The notes beneath the pieces are model-generated. The model saw nothing but the letters and a program-made list of their open reading frames with translations. It was not told the origin of the DNA and did not search any database. A stretch of 64,000 nucleotides of DNA, from NCBI GenBank assembly GCA_943788495.1, contig CALSQO010000001.1, positions 930,001-994,000 of the forward strand, written 5' to 3'. The stretch's first letter is position 1. Every line of letters starts with the position of its first letter. Origin of the DNA: UA16 sp905478895. GTDB lineage: Bacteria > Bacteroidota > Bacteroidia > Flavobacteriales_D > Sanyastnellaceae. Shown piece after piece: positions 1 to 8,870 of this stretch. The position numbers and the translations under genes were made by a program.

Positions 1-1037
1 TCAATGGCTACGGCTGGGCTGCACTCATAATGCATGGTCACCATCAAATACATAGCGCCCAATTCCTGATCGGGATTGGTGCACATCCATCCTTGCAGCG
101 CCGTGACTTGGATGCGGTTAAAATCCCATCTCGCTCCTCCCAGAATGGAATACTGTAATCGGTTCAATGGGCTGTTGGCGCCTGAAGCAGCTCCGGTGAC
201 CCTCAGGCTCTGATTGTATCCGAGGTCATTCGCCACCACCCATGCTCGGGATGGTGAGCGTTTGGAATGATGCAGGCCAAGAACATGCACATTGAAGATG
301 GGATGAAGTTCTCCTCCTGGAAGCCCTACGTCGCGAACGCCTGCACGCAAGCTCATTTCAAGCGCCAAGGCACCGCGTCTCTCCTCGCGATAAGAAGTCA
401 GTCGCCGCTGCGGAATGTCATACTCTTCTCTCCACTGGTGGCGTAGGTCTAAACCTATATTGTTGATGCCAAGATTGGGCAAGGAGATGGCTCCGTTGGA
501 AAAATGCGTAAATCGAGCCTTTACCAACCATGCACTTCGTGGGGTCCTAAGAATGGGAAAGACCCAAGCTGCGTGCAATCCCGCGTTCAACCGAGTGCTG
601 ATTGCGACGGAAGAGGGCGCACTTTCCGCATTCCACGGGGTTGAGCTCCATCCCGCTCCAAGCCCCAATTCGGTATGGCCGATTTTGGAGGGAAATCGGG
701 TCAGCCATAGCGCACTTGTCATCGTTCCAAGGGCGTCACCTCCCAACTCGGTCCAGGCCAACTCAACACCATGCCAATAATGCCCGGTGGCATCTCGCCG
801 GTCCGTCCATCCTCCGGAAAGATTCCAACCGCAGCCGATCGCGATTTGCTTTGAATGTCCCGTCACGAGATGCTGCATCATGTCTCGGTGCGGCAGGGTA
901 TAACCCGAACCCAGCCCCAGTTCAATGCCAGAAGGAAGTGTTGGTCCGGTCTGAGCACTTGACGGAACGGCAATGGTTGCGATCAGCAAATGGACCCAAA
1001 GAATTTTGCAACTGTTATTCTTCCATGCCGTCGTCAT
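1..1037 (-). CDS. PagL-like acyloxyacyl hydrolase (lipid A 3-O-deacylase family), 3' end off the left edge
   Basis: An open frame starts at ATG 1037 and runs on the minus strand to the window edge without a stop, giving about 345 visible residues. The N-terminus has a hydrophobic signal segment ending near SSAQT. Around the middle lies FTHFSNGAISLPNLGIN, which resembles the PagL active-site segment (His-x-Ser-Asn followed by a Pro-Asn-x-Gly-Ile stretch); the rest is rich in alternating aromatic residues, as in an outer-membrane beta-barrel. The PagL family removes the 3-O acyl chain of lipid A at the outer membrane. In the Pseudomonas enzyme the triad is His126, Ser128, Glu140; the position twelve after the Ser here appears to be Asn. 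The gene is divergent from mazG with only 32 bases between the starts. It could be another small barrel protein, but the HxSN segment favours this family. Confidence 0.6.
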   Translation of the reverse strand, partial: MTTAWKNNSCKILWVHLLIATIAVPSSAQTGPTLPSGIELGLGSGYTLPHRDMMQHLVTGHSKQIAIGCGWNLSGGWTDRRDATGHYWHGVELAWTELGGDALGTMTSALWLTRFPSKIGHTELGLGAGWSSTPWNAESAPSSVAISTRLNAGLHAAWVFPILRTPRSAWLVKARFTHFSNGAISLPNLGINNIGLDLRHQWREEYDIPQRRLTSYREERRGALALEMSLRAGVRDVGLPGGELHPIFNVHVLGLHHSKRSPSRAWVVANDLGYNQSLRVTGAASGANSPLNRLQYSILGGARWDFNRIQVTALQGWMCTNPDQELGAMYLMVTMHYECSPAVAI

Positions 1038-1069
1038 GCTCCGAATTTACTGCGCCTTACCTTCGTTGC

Positions 1070-1879
1070 ATGCATACGATGGAAGAGAAATTGGCTGCGT
1101 TTGAACGCTTGCTGAAAATCATGGAAGAATTGAGGGAGAAATGTCCCTGGGACCGCAAGCAAACCTTCGAGAGCTTGCGGCATTTGACCATTGAGGAAAC
1201 GTATGAATTGTCAGAGGCAATCTTGGACAATGACATCGAAGAGGTACAAAAGGAAACGGGTGATTTGCTTTTGCACATGGTTTTCTATGCTCAAATCGCC
1301 AGCGAGAGAAGCGCTGAAGAAGGAGGTTGGGACATAGCAGATAGCCTGAATGGTATTTGCGATAAGCTCGTTGACCGGCATCCACATATATACGGAGATG
1401 TTGAAGCAAATGATGAAGAGACTGTCAAGGCCAACTGGGAACAATTGAAACTCAAAGAGGGCAAGAAATCTGTTCTTGAGGGCGTTCCAAAAGGCTTACC
1501 GAGCTTGGTCAAGGCATACCGCATGCAAGACAAAGTCCGCGGCGTGGGTTTTGATTGGGACAATGAACATCAAGTGTGGGATAAGGTGGAAGAGGAGTTG
1601 GCGGAGTTCAAGGCAGAATTGGATGTGGACGCAGAACGCGCCACAGACGAGTTTGGTGATGTGCTCTTTGCCCTCGTCAATTTTGCACGGTTCAAAGACA
1701 TCAATCCAGACGAGGCCTTGGAGCGTACCAATCGGCGTTTTCGAAATCGATTCCAATACATGGAAAATGAGATTCGGAAAGCCGGAGGCAAATCGCTTGC
1801 TGAAATGACGCTTGCCGAGATGGACATTCATTGGAATGCGGCGAAAAAAGCGTTGGCCAAGGATGAAATGAGGCCGTAA
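1070..1879 (+). CDS. mazG: MazG nucleoside triphosphate pyrophosphohydrolase
   Basis: Encodes about 269 residues with two tandem MazG domains, the usual layout of full-length MazG. The first domain contains KCPWDRKQT and the helical EETYEL / ETGDLLLHMVF acidic motif that binds magnesium; the second repeats the pattern as EEELAEFKAE and DEFGDVLFALVNFAR. MazG hydrolyses NTPs and dNTPs to monophosphates plus pyrophosphate, cleaning the nucleotide pool and, in E. coli, lowering ppGpp. I chose ATG 1070; ATG 1079 gives MEEKLAAFERL and is equally good. The frame stays open far upstream but there it overlaps the PagL-like gene on the other strand. The stop is four bases before the next gene, suggesting co-transcription. 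Confidence 0.95.
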   Translation: MHTMEEKLAAFERLLKIMEELREKCPWDRKQTFESLRHLTIEETYELSEAILDNDIEEVQKETGDLLLHMVFYAQIASERSAEEGGWDIADSLNGICDKLVDRHPHIYGDVEANDEETVKANWEQLKLKEGKKSVLEGVPKGLPSLVKAYRMQDKVRGVGFDWDNEHQVWDKVEEELAEFKAELDVDAERATDEFGDVLFALVNFARFKDINPDEALERTNRRFRNRFQYMENEIRKAGGKSLAEMTLAEMDIHWNAAKKALAKDEMRP

Positions 1880-1883
1880 ATTC

Positions 1884-2654
1884 ATGTGCAGAAGACGTTC
1901 GATAGTGTTGGCTTTGTGCATGGGTTTGCTCATGGTATCCATCGGTGGATGCGATCGGCCGAATGCCCCTTGGTGTTTGATGCGCGCGGGAGATTGGGCA
2001 ACGGATACGTTGACGTGGGACGCGAGTGCTGCGCCGATAATGCTCACGATTGAAACGCATTTGGAAGTTGAATGTGCAATTGGAACCGATGATGAGGTAG
2101 AAGTCATCTGGAGCGGACCGTCAAATTTGTTGGCCCACGCCTCAGCGGTTTGGAATGGAAATGAATTGGTGCTCGGTCATGAAGATCGTTGCCAATGGAC
2201 ACGCGACCTGAGCCATGTCGTTCAGGTCAAAGTGACTGCGCCTAGGATCCACGATATTCATTTGCATGGCCAAGGGACCTTTCAAATGTCGATGTTGGAT
2301 TCTTCGCAGCATCTCAATGTTGAGGCGCGTGACTATGCGGGCGCGATTGAACTCGACCTCCGGCTGGATTCTGCCACGGTAAAGCTGCACAACGGAGCGG
2401 CACAGGCGACGGTTTCGGGTGCAGTGACGACGTTAGAAGCCTACGCTTCGGGGCTCTCAAGGCTTCGTGCTGCAGGGTGTTCAGCGCGGTACGGATTTAT
2501 CCATCAGGCGGGAGTCAGCAATTTGATTTTCCGCGCTACCGACTACGCGTACGTGGTCATTGACGCTCCAGGCAATGTCCTTGGAGGTGAAGCCCCACCA
2601 TTGGATTGGGAGCTCAAGCAATTGGGCTCGGGAGCACTTCTTTGGAGCGATTGA
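1884..2654 (+). CDS. Lipoprotein with DUF2807-like (GIN / auto-transporter adhesin-like) beta domain
   Basis: A 256-residue protein with an N-terminal lipoprotein signal (ALCMGLLMVSIGGC, lipid-modified Cys at about residue 23). The body shows the repeating pattern of DUF2807: a hydrophobic strand with 'VTAPRIHDIHLHGQGTF', then successive strands each ending in a G- or S-rich turn (LHNGAAQATVSGAV, YASGLSRLRAAGC) and a closing 'GNVLGGEAPP' segment, as expected for a right-handed beta-helix. The family is common in Bacteroidota envelopes, but no biochemical role is established that I know of. The start ATG 1884 lies four bases after the mazG stop. It converges on the SGNH gene with a six-base gap. 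Confidence 0.65.
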   Translation: MCRRRSIVLALCMGLLMVSIGGCDRPNAPWCLMRAGDWATDTLTWDASAAPIMLTIETHLEVECAIGTDDEVEVIWSGPSNLLAHASAVWNGNELVLGHEDRCQWTRDLSHVVQVKVTAPRIHDIHLHGQGTFQMSMLDSSQHLNVEARDYAGAIELDLRLDSATVKLHNGAAQATVSGAVTTLEAYASGLSRLRAAGCSARYGFIHQAGVSNLIFRATDYAYVVIDAPGNVLGGEAPPLDWELKQLGSGALLWSD

Positions 2655-2660
2655 GTCGTT

Positions 2661-3479
2661 TCAAGGCTGCAGTAAATCTTGAACTTGTTCGTGAAATGTG
2701 TCTACCCACATGCTATACTGCAAGGCGGATGGATGGAGCCCGTCCTCGGCAACGAGCCCTTCAACTTCGGGCCATTGTTGGGAAATGGTCGTGATGTTGA
2801 AATATGCCACGCCGTATGATTCGGTGATTGCCTGGCATGCGGCATTGAAGCCTTCAAGTTCGGTGCTGATTTGCCCTTGATTGTTCACTCCGAAAGGGGT
2901 GTATCCGTAATCGGGGATGGAGACGACAAAAACACGCCCTTCACGCTCGCCGGCCGCAGATATGGCACGCTGCAACAAATCTTCATATTCGACTTCATAT
3001 TGCTCGAGTGCAGCGCCTTGGTATTGGTTGTTGACCCCAATCAACAAACTCACCAGATCCCATGATTCATCTTCATAGCCAGAATTGGAGAGTGCTTGAC
3101 TCAGGTTACTTGTTGTCCAACCGGTGGTGGCCAGAATGGTTGCGTCATCGAAGCTTTCGTCGCTCAACGCTGCTTCCAATTCGGCCTGAAGTTGATTGGG
3201 CCATCGTTCGGATGGAACGACAGATTCTCCTATGGTGTAGGAATCACCCAAGGCCAAATAGCGCCATGTGGTGCCATTGATAGGACCTGCAGAGGAGGAG
3301 GTGTCATCGGGCAATTCGGTCGCATCATCCGGAGCCTTGCAACCGCCCCACGTCAAGAGAATGATCGGCAGCAGCAATAGCCAGCTTGTCTGCTTGAATG
3401 GTGCGCGAAAAGCACGCTGGAACCAGGCGAACATCACGGAACGAAAAGGAAGTGCAAAAGGCTGTGGAGATTGTGACAT
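2661..3479 (-). CDS. SGNH/GDSL-family hydrolase lipoprotein
   Basis: The protein carries the SGNH blocks in order: block I 'YLALGDSYTIGE' with the nucleophile Ser, a Gly-containing block II region (TTGWTTSNL), block III 'LLIGVNNQYQG' with the oxyanion Asn, and block V 'EDGLHPSALQY' with the catalytic Asp-x-x-His. The family covers esterases, lipases and acyl or carbohydrate deacetylases; the substrate cannot be read from the sequence. A membrane-spanning signal ends in LLTWGGC, so it is probably a lipoprotein, although the Trp makes the lipobox atypical. The start is uncertain: ATG 3479 (chosen), 3500 or 3434 all precede the signal segment; 3434 gives the most usual signal length. It is divergent from the M1 peptidase gene. 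Confidence 0.8.
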   Translation of the reverse strand: MSQSPQPFALPFRSVMFAWFQRAFRAPFKQTSWLLLLPIILLTWGGCKAPDDATELPDDTSSSAGPINGTTWRYLALGDSYTIGESVVPSERWPNQLQAELEAALSDESFDDATILATTGWTTSNLSQALSNSGYEDESWDLVSLLIGVNNQYQGAALEQYEVEYEDLLQRAISAAGEREGRVFVVSIPDYGYTPFGVNNQGQISTELEGFNAACQAITESYGVAYFNITTISQQWPEVEGLVAEDGLHPSALQYSMWVDTFHEQVQDLLQP

Positions 3480-3511
3480 GTGGTGTAAATTCGTTGCCAT
3501 AGCAAGTAAGC

Positions 3512-5932
3512 ATGAAAAGAAATCGTTTTCAACCGTTGATCGCAACTTTATTGTTGCTCGTAGCCGGAATGGGCCCTTCATTGGCGCAGCAGGCCTTGGA
3601 GGATGTTCCCTCTCATATCAATGACAATAAGTTTCGGCAGTTGGGCCAGGAATTGCCCACCCCCAATGTTTATCGCACAGCCTCTGGTGCTCCGGGCCAT
3701 GAATATTGGCAGCAACGAGCCGATTACAACATCCAAGTCACCTTGGACGATGTGAATCAACGCATTGATGGCGAAGAACGCATTCTTTACGTCAACAACA
3801 GCCCAGACGAATTGCGCTACATCTGGATGCAACTGGATCAAAATGTACGTGCCTTGGATAGCGATAGCTACAAAATTCGCGAATCCAATCTGGGCAACCG
3901 GGAAGGTTTTGGCAAGGTCATGGGAATGGAACCCACGTTTGACGGTGGATTCAAGATTGAATACGTGGGGGACGAGACTGGGCGTCCCTTGCCTTACACG
4001 ATCAACAACACGATGATGCGAATTGATTTGCCCAAACCCATCAAGCCGGGGGGCAACTTTGTTTTTGACATCGCGTGGTATTACAACATCAACGACCGCA
4101 TGAAAGACGGTGGCCGGAGCGGATATGAATACTTCGAAGAAGAAGACAATTATATCTACACCATCGCGCAGTTTTTCCCGCGCATGGTGGTTTACGCCGA
4201 CAACGAAGGTTGGCAGAATAAGCAATTCCTTGGGAGCGGTGAGTTCACCTTGAACTTTGGAGATTACCATGTGGAAATCACCGTGCCCGAAGATCACGTG
4301 GTCGCTTCTACCGGAGTGCTGCAGAACGCGAAGACGGTATTGAATCCTACCCAGCGCAAACGGTTTCAAAAGGCGAAGAGCACATATGACCAGCCTGTGA
4401 TCATTGTCACAGAAGAAGAAGCTCGGGAAAACGAAAAGACCAAGGCTTCAGGAATGAAGACATGGATTTTTGATGCAAAGAATGTGCGTGATTTTGGATG
4501 GGCATCAAGTCGAAAATTCATTTGGGATGCCATGGCTGTGAAGGTGGGCGGCGCTTCGCCGTTGGCAATGAGCTACTATCCAAAGGAAGGAAACCCACTC
4601 TGGGAACAATTCTCGACAAAAGCAGTGGCGCAGACCTTGAAGACGTATTCTGACTTTACCGTGGACTACCCATATCCCGTAGCGATATCTGTTCACACCA
4701 AATGGATCGGTATGGAGTATCCGATGATTTGCTTCAATGGTGGACGTCCTGAGTCCGATGGCACGTATACGGAGCGAACGAAGATTGGAATGATCAGCGT
4801 CATCATCCACGAAGTTGGCCATAATTTCTTCCCGATGATCATCAATTCCGATGAGCGGCAATGGACCTGGATGGATGAAGGGTTAAACACCTTCGTGCAG
4901 TACCTCACCGAAAAAGAGTTTGATCGAAATTACCCAACGCGCAGAGGACGCGCGCGCGACATTCGCAATTACATGGGGGGAGACAAATCGAGGATCAGTC
5001 CGATCATGACCAACTCGGAGTCCATTTACCAGTTTGGCAACAACGCCTATGGCAAGCCGGCTACCGCATTGAACATACTGCGGGAAACGGTCATGGGACG
5101 AGAGTTATTCGATTATGCATTCAAGGAATATTCGCGGCGCTGGGCATTCAAACATCCCTCGCCTGCAGATTTCTTCCGTACCATGGAAGACGCTTCCGGT
5201 GTGGACCTGGATTGGTTCTGGCGCGGCTGGTTTTACACGACTGACCACGTGGATATCGCTATGGACGAGGTGAAATGGTATCAAATTGACACCCAAGACC
5301 CGGAAATTGAAGCAGCTTTTGAGCGAAAACAAGACGATGCAGCGCCTGCAGATGTCTCTTTGATGCGTGACGTTGATTTCATTCCGCGCACGTACATCGA
5401 AGAAGACGTCTCATTGAATGACTTTTACACGACAACCGATCCTTACATGGTGCTCGAGTTGGACAAGGTAGAATACACGGAAGCGATGGAACGGTTGTCT
5501 GTGGAGGAACGGGCCATGCTCGCAAGTGGTAAGAATTTCTATGAAATCACGTTCCGAAACGAGGGAGGATTGGTTATGCCATTGATTGTGCAATTTGAGT
5601 ACGAAGATGGTCGAAATGAAATTCGACGCATCCCCGCTGAAATTTGGAAAATGAGTGAACCGACCGTCACAAAGGTTTTTGTGACGGATGCACCGGTCAC
5701 TCAAATCACTTTGGATCCGATGTTGGAGACGGCGGATGTGGATATGTCGGACAACTATTGGCCCGCTCGGCCGCAACCAACTCGTTTTGAATTGTTCAAA
5801 TCCGAGGGCCGTTCGCGCTGGGGCGCTTCCAGTCAAGAAAACCCCATGCAACGTGCTCGTCGGGATGCAGCGATGCAATCTGAGGATGCGGATGGCTCAG
5901 GGGATTCAGAGTCCGCACCGGAGAAGGACTGA
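3512..5932 (+). CDS. Secreted M1-family metallopeptidase
   Basis: An 806-residue protein with a Sec signal peptide (hydrophobic residues 9-25, cleavage near SLAQQ). The zinc site is HEVGH at residues 433-437 with the third ligand Glu456 in WMDEGLN, the HExxH-x18-E spacing of M1 gluzincins. Just upstream, WIGMEYPMICFNGGR matches the GxMEN-type exopeptidase signature in modified form. The N-terminal half is the beta-rich M1 domain. The protein probably trims peptides in the periplasm or at the cell surface. The C-terminal tail is acidic and low in complexity (SEDADGSGDSESAPEKD) with no T9SS sorting domain, so periplasmic location is the simplest reading. It ends 22 bases from a convergent permease gene. 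Confidence 0.9.
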   Translation: MKRNRFQPLIATLLLLVAGMGPSLAQQALEDVPSHINDNKFRQLGQELPTPNVYRTASGAPGHEYWQQRADYNIQVTLDDVNQRIDGEERILYVNNSPDELRYIWMQLDQNVRALDSDSYKIRESNLGNREGFGKVMGMEPTFDGGFKIEYVGDETGRPLPYTINNTMMRIDLPKPIKPGGNFVFDIAWYYNINDRMKDGGRSGYEYFEEEDNYIYTIAQFFPRMVVYADNEGWQNKQFLGSGEFTLNFGDYHVEITVPEDHVVASTGVLQNAKTVLNPTQRKRFQKAKSTYDQPVIIVTEEEARENEKTKASGMKTWIFDAKNVRDFGWASSRKFIWDAMAVKVGGASPLAMSYYPKEGNPLWEQFSTKAVAQTLKTYSDFTVDYPYPVAISVHTKWIGMEYPMICFNGGRPESDGTYTERTKIGMISVIIHEVGHNFFPMIINSDERQWTWMDEGLNTFVQYLTEKEFDRNYPTRRGRARDIRNYMGGDKSRISPIMTNSESIYQFGNNAYGKPATALNILRETVMGRELFDYAFKEYSRRWAFKHPSPADFFRTMEDASGVDLDWFWRGWFYTTDHVDIAMDEVKWYQIDTQDPEIEAAFERKQDDAAPADVSLMRDVDFIPRTYIEEDVSLNDFYTTTDPYMVLELDKVEYTEAMERLSVEERAMLASGKNFYEITFRNEGGLVMPLIVQFEYEDGRNEIRRIPAEIWKMSEPTVTKVFVTDAPVTQITLDPMLETADVDMSDNYWPARPQPTRFELFKSEGRSRWGASSQENPMQRARRDAAMQSEDADGSGDSESAPEKD

Positions 5933-5954
5933 TAGCGTCCGCAGATTTGAGGCT

Positions 5955-6851
5955 TCATGTGTGCTCTGCGTAGAGCAGGGCGATCGCACCTGCGCCCAAT
6001 GCAAGACCAATGATGTTGCGCCTGTTGAGTTTTTCGCTGAATAAGAGCAGTGAGAGGACAGCGCTCGCAATGATGATTCCTAAGTTGTTAATGGGCATGA
6101 TGGCACTTTTGTCCAAGCTTACCTTGTCATAGGTTTCCAGCAGAAAGTAAAGCGATCCAAAGTTGATCACCCCAAGGAAAATGCCTCCGAGCCAAGTGTT
6201 CTTGCTTCGATACGATGCATGTTGCTCGCGATTGCGAATGATGATGAGCCATGTCAGGCCGATGGCAAAAGCCGTGCTCAGCGGGAGGGAAGGGAACAAT
6301 AAGCGAAACGCGATCTCTTTCATGAACTGAGGACTTGAAAAGGCGGCAAACATGAAGTCGATCATTCCGCTTCCGACAAAAATGACCATTGGAATAAGCC
6401 AGTTTTTTTCATTGTTAGTTTGTTCGGGTTTCCAAGAGGAGAGCACAATGGCAGGGATGGAAAGTCCAATCGCAGCAATTTTTTGAACCGTCACTGGGTC
6501 TCCGGGGTCAAAGAGTAGAAAGATAGCGACCGGGATGACCATACTGAGCTTGGCAGAAATGGAGGTGACCGTGATTCCGTTTTCCTGAGCACTTCGAGCG
6601 ATCAATTGAAACAGATAGATGAACAAACCTCCAGCGGCGAGACCCGTACCAACCCAGCGTGGATCCGACTCCCAAGCGCGACGAAACGTGTCGGTGCCTC
6701 CAGCCAGCCACCAACCGAGTGAGCCTGCGACACCATAATTTATGACGATGGCCTTGAAGGAATCAATGTTCCACGATTTGAACGCTTGAAACAAGAGGAA
6801 TATTCCTGTACTCAGGGATATGCTAATGATCAGGTAGGTTATCGGGTTCAT
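5955..6851 (-). CDS. DMT-superfamily (EamA-like) permease
   Basis: A 298-residue hydrophobic protein with about ten predicted membrane helices in two halves, the arrangement of drug/metabolite transporters. The first half carries 'ISAKLSMVIPVAIFLLF', comparable to the conserved helix-4 region of EamA repeats, and the second half has the matching 'PINNLGIIIASAVLSLLLF'. Short basic loops separate the helices. The substrate is unknown; such permeases export amino acids, nucleobases or other metabolites. It follows ribD on the same strand after 33 bases, so it may be transcribed with the ffh-folD-ribD run. Confidence 0.75.
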   Translation of the reverse strand: MNPITYLIISISLSTGIFLLFQAFKSWNIDSFKAIVINYGVAGSLGWWLAGGTDTFRRAWESDPRWVGTGLAAGGLFIYLFQLIARSAQENGITVTSISAKLSMVIPVAIFLLFDPGDPVTVQKIAAIGLSIPAIVLSSWKPEQTNNEKNWLIPMVIFVGSGMIDFMFAAFSSPQFMKEIAFRLLFPSLPLSTAFAIGLTWLIIIRNREQHASYRSKNTWLGGIFLGVINFGSLYFLLETYDKVSLDKSAIMPINNLGIIIASAVLSLLLFSEKLNRRNIIGLALGAGAIALLYAEHT

Positions 6852-6884
6852 CGGGATGAGGCGAAGTTAGTCATGCAACATCTG

Positions 6885-7985
6885 TCAACCATTGTTTGGA
6901 TGGATCGCCCAATTCCATCGATCGGAACCGGCACGACCTACTGCGGTCTCGTGCACGGGAGGGATGGCATTTTCAGGCCATTCTGGCGCTTTTAATCCGC
7001 TTTTTGCCTCGTTCGCCGCGGTCCATACTTTCAATTCATCCCAAACATTTTCTTGGAGAAATTGCTGCAAGGTACGCGCGCCTCCTTCGATCAATATGCT
7101 TGAAATCCCATGTTCCTTCCAAAGCTTGCCTAAAAGCAGTTTCAGGCCCGATTCCGGATTCCATGTGCATATTTCTGATGCACAGGATAAGGACGGCTCT
7201 TTCACGATGTGAATGATGGAATCTGCACCTTGTCGTCGCATCAGTGGATGGCCAATTGGCAATCTTCCGTTTGGATCAATTACCATGGCTTTTGGCGACC
7301 TTCCTCGGCCGTGCCGCACATTCAATTGTGGTTCATCGACAAGCGCTGTTTCAACCCCAATGGCAATTCCCATTTCCGCTGCGCGCCACGCATGTGTGAT
7401 GGCTCGTGACGCCTCACCTGTGATCGCGACACTGCCGCTGCCCTGTGAACGCTCCGCGGTGTTTCGAGGATCCATGAACCCGTCCCGCGATTGTGCCCAT
7501 TTTAAAACGGCATACGTGCGATCTTGCTCCACATTACAGAAAAATCGCCGGTTCTGCCATCGAACTTCCGATTCAAGGCAGCCTGTTTCAACCCGGATTC
7601 CAGCCTGTCTCAAGCGTTCAATCCCGCCACCGACGACCCTGGGGTTGCAATCCACGGTTCCGATAAGTACTCTTTTGGGTTGTATGGATTCAATAAGCGC
7701 AGCGCAGGCTGGGGTTTTTCCTTGGTGATTGCATGGCTCCAGCGTGACATACCACGTGCTGCTGGGCAGATGATGGAGGTCGCTGGGAGCGATGGAACGA
7801 TGAGCATTGACTTCTGCGTGTGAATCACCAAATTTTTCATGCCAGCCCTCTCCGATGATTCGGCCTGATTCGTCTGTGATTACGCATCCCACCTTGGGAT
7901 TGGGGGCAACGTAACCCGCTCCTAGCTCCGCGACTTCAATCGCTCGCTGCATGAACGCCGAGTCTTCCGTGGACCAATGGGTCAT
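6885..7985 (-). CDS. ribD: Bifunctional riboflavin biosynthesis deaminase/reductase RibD
   Basis: A 366-residue protein with an N-terminal cytidine-deaminase-like domain and a C-terminal reductase domain. Zinc ligands are visible as H56 (HAE motif, E58 the proton shuttle), C85 and C94 (EPCNHQGKTPAC). The reductase half has LKWAQSRDGFMDP and the 'ILIEGGARTLQQFL' NADPH-fold motif. It converts diaminohydroxyphosphoribosylaminopyrimidine to the ribitylamino-uracil phosphate in riboflavin synthesis. Its ATG overlaps the folD stop by four bases (7982-7985), which suggests translational coupling. Confidence 0.97.
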   Translation of the reverse strand: MTHWSTEDSAFMQRAIEVAELGAGYVAPNPKVGCVITDESGRIIGEGWHEKFGDSHAEVNAHRSIAPSDLHHLPSSTWYVTLEPCNHQGKTPACAALIESIQPKRVLIGTVDCNPRVVGGGIERLRQAGIRVETGCLESEVRWQNRRFFCNVEQDRTYAVLKWAQSRDGFMDPRNTAERSQGSGSVAITGEASRAITHAWRAAEMGIAIGVETALVDEPQLNVRHGRGRSPKAMVIDPNGRLPIGHPLMRRQGADSIIHIVKEPSLSCASEICTWNPESGLKLLLGKLWKEHGISSILIEGGARTLQQFLQENVWDELKVWTAANEAKSGLKAPEWPENAIPPVHETAVGRAGSDRWNWAIHPNNG

Positions 7986-8854
7986 TCGCTTGTAGCTTCC
8001 AACGTATTCTTAAGTAGCATAGCAATGGTCATGGGGCCGACACCTCCAGGAACCGGAGTGATGTGACCGTTCCAATCCTTCTCCAACAGATGCATGGCGA
8101 CGTCACCCGTGAGCCGTGATCCTGATTTGCGGGTGGAGTCTTCGATTCGGTTGATGCCTACATCGATGACTACGGCACCGGGTTTGATCATGTCAGGCGT
8201 CACGAAGTGGGCACGGCCAATCGCAGCAATCAAGATATCTGCAGACCGCGTGATTTCTTCCAGATTTTGGGTGCGTGAGTGGCACATGGTAACCGTGCAA
8301 TTGCCGGGATTTGCATTGCGACTCAATAGCAATGTCATGGGCGTTCCAACAATAGCACTGCGTCCTAAAATAACGGCGTGTTTCCCCTCAGTTTCAATTC
8401 CGTAGCGATGGAGCAATTCAATAATTCCAGAAGGAGTTGCAGGGGCAAAACAAGGAAGTCCAATGCTGAGCTTACCGGCATTGATCGGATGGAATCCGTC
8501 CACATCCTTTTCAGGAGAAACGCACGCTAGAATATCTTGGCCATCAATGTGGTCAGGAAGTGGAAGTTGCACAATGAATCCGTCTATGGTCGGATTCTCG
8601 TTGAGTTTCTCAACCTCCTGTTTGAGTTCTTTTTGATCAATTGACTCCGGCAATTCCACCAACGTGCTTTCAAATCCGACATATTCGCACGCTTTAATTT
8701 TATGGCCCACATAGGCTCGGCTTGCGGGATTGTTTCCAACGATGATCGCTGCAAGATGTGGCCTTTTCAATCCATTTGCTAAGCGACTAGCTACGACAGC
8801 CTTCAGTTCGTCTTGAATGGCGATGGAGGTCGCCTTTCCGTCTATAATTTGCAT
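7982..8854 (-). CDS. folD: Bifunctional methylenetetrahydrofolate dehydrogenase/cyclohydrolase FolD
   Basis: A 290-residue protein starting MQIIDGKATS at 8854; the frame is open further upstream but homologues begin here and the longer version would overlap ffh. Family motifs include the substrate-binding 'AYVGHKIKACEYVG', 'GFIVQLPLPDH' and the cofactor-binding 'PCFAPATPSGIIELL', 'VILGRSAIVGTP' and 'PVPGGVGPMTIAMLL'. It interconverts 5,10-methylene-, methenyl- and 10-formyl-tetrahydrofolate with NADP. It lies between ffh (16-base gap) and ribD (four-base overlap) in one run; both ribD and folD use pathways starting from GTP-derived pterins or flavins, which is a loose functional link. Confidence 0.97.
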   Translation of the reverse strand: MQIIDGKATSIAIQDELKAVVASRLANGLKRPHLAAIIVGNNPASRAYVGHKIKACEYVGFESTLVELPESIDQKELKQEVEKLNENPTIDGFIVQLPLPDHIDGQDILACVSPEKDVDGFHPINAGKLSIGLPCFAPATPSGIIELLHRYGIETEGKHAVILGRSAIVGTPMTLLLSRNANPGNCTVTMCHSRTQNLEEITRSADILIAAIGRAHFVTPDMIKPGAVVIDVGINRIEDSTRKSGSRLTGDVAMHLLEKDWNGHITPVPGGVGPMTIAMLLKNTLEATSE

Positions 8855-8870
8855 AGTGCTGTTGGCTATT

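Noticed and set aside
602..1069. Upstream extension of the mazG frame.
   Set aside because: It overlaps the minus-strand PagL-like gene, has no MazG homology, and MazG proteins begin near 1070.
1496..2107. Minus-strand open frame of about 200 codons.
   Set aside because: It is antisense to mazG and the DUF2807 lipoprotein and shows no motif or recognisable fold.
3578..4369. Minus-strand open frame of 263 codons.
   Set aside because: It lies antisense inside the M1 peptidase gene and has His-rich but motif-free sequence.
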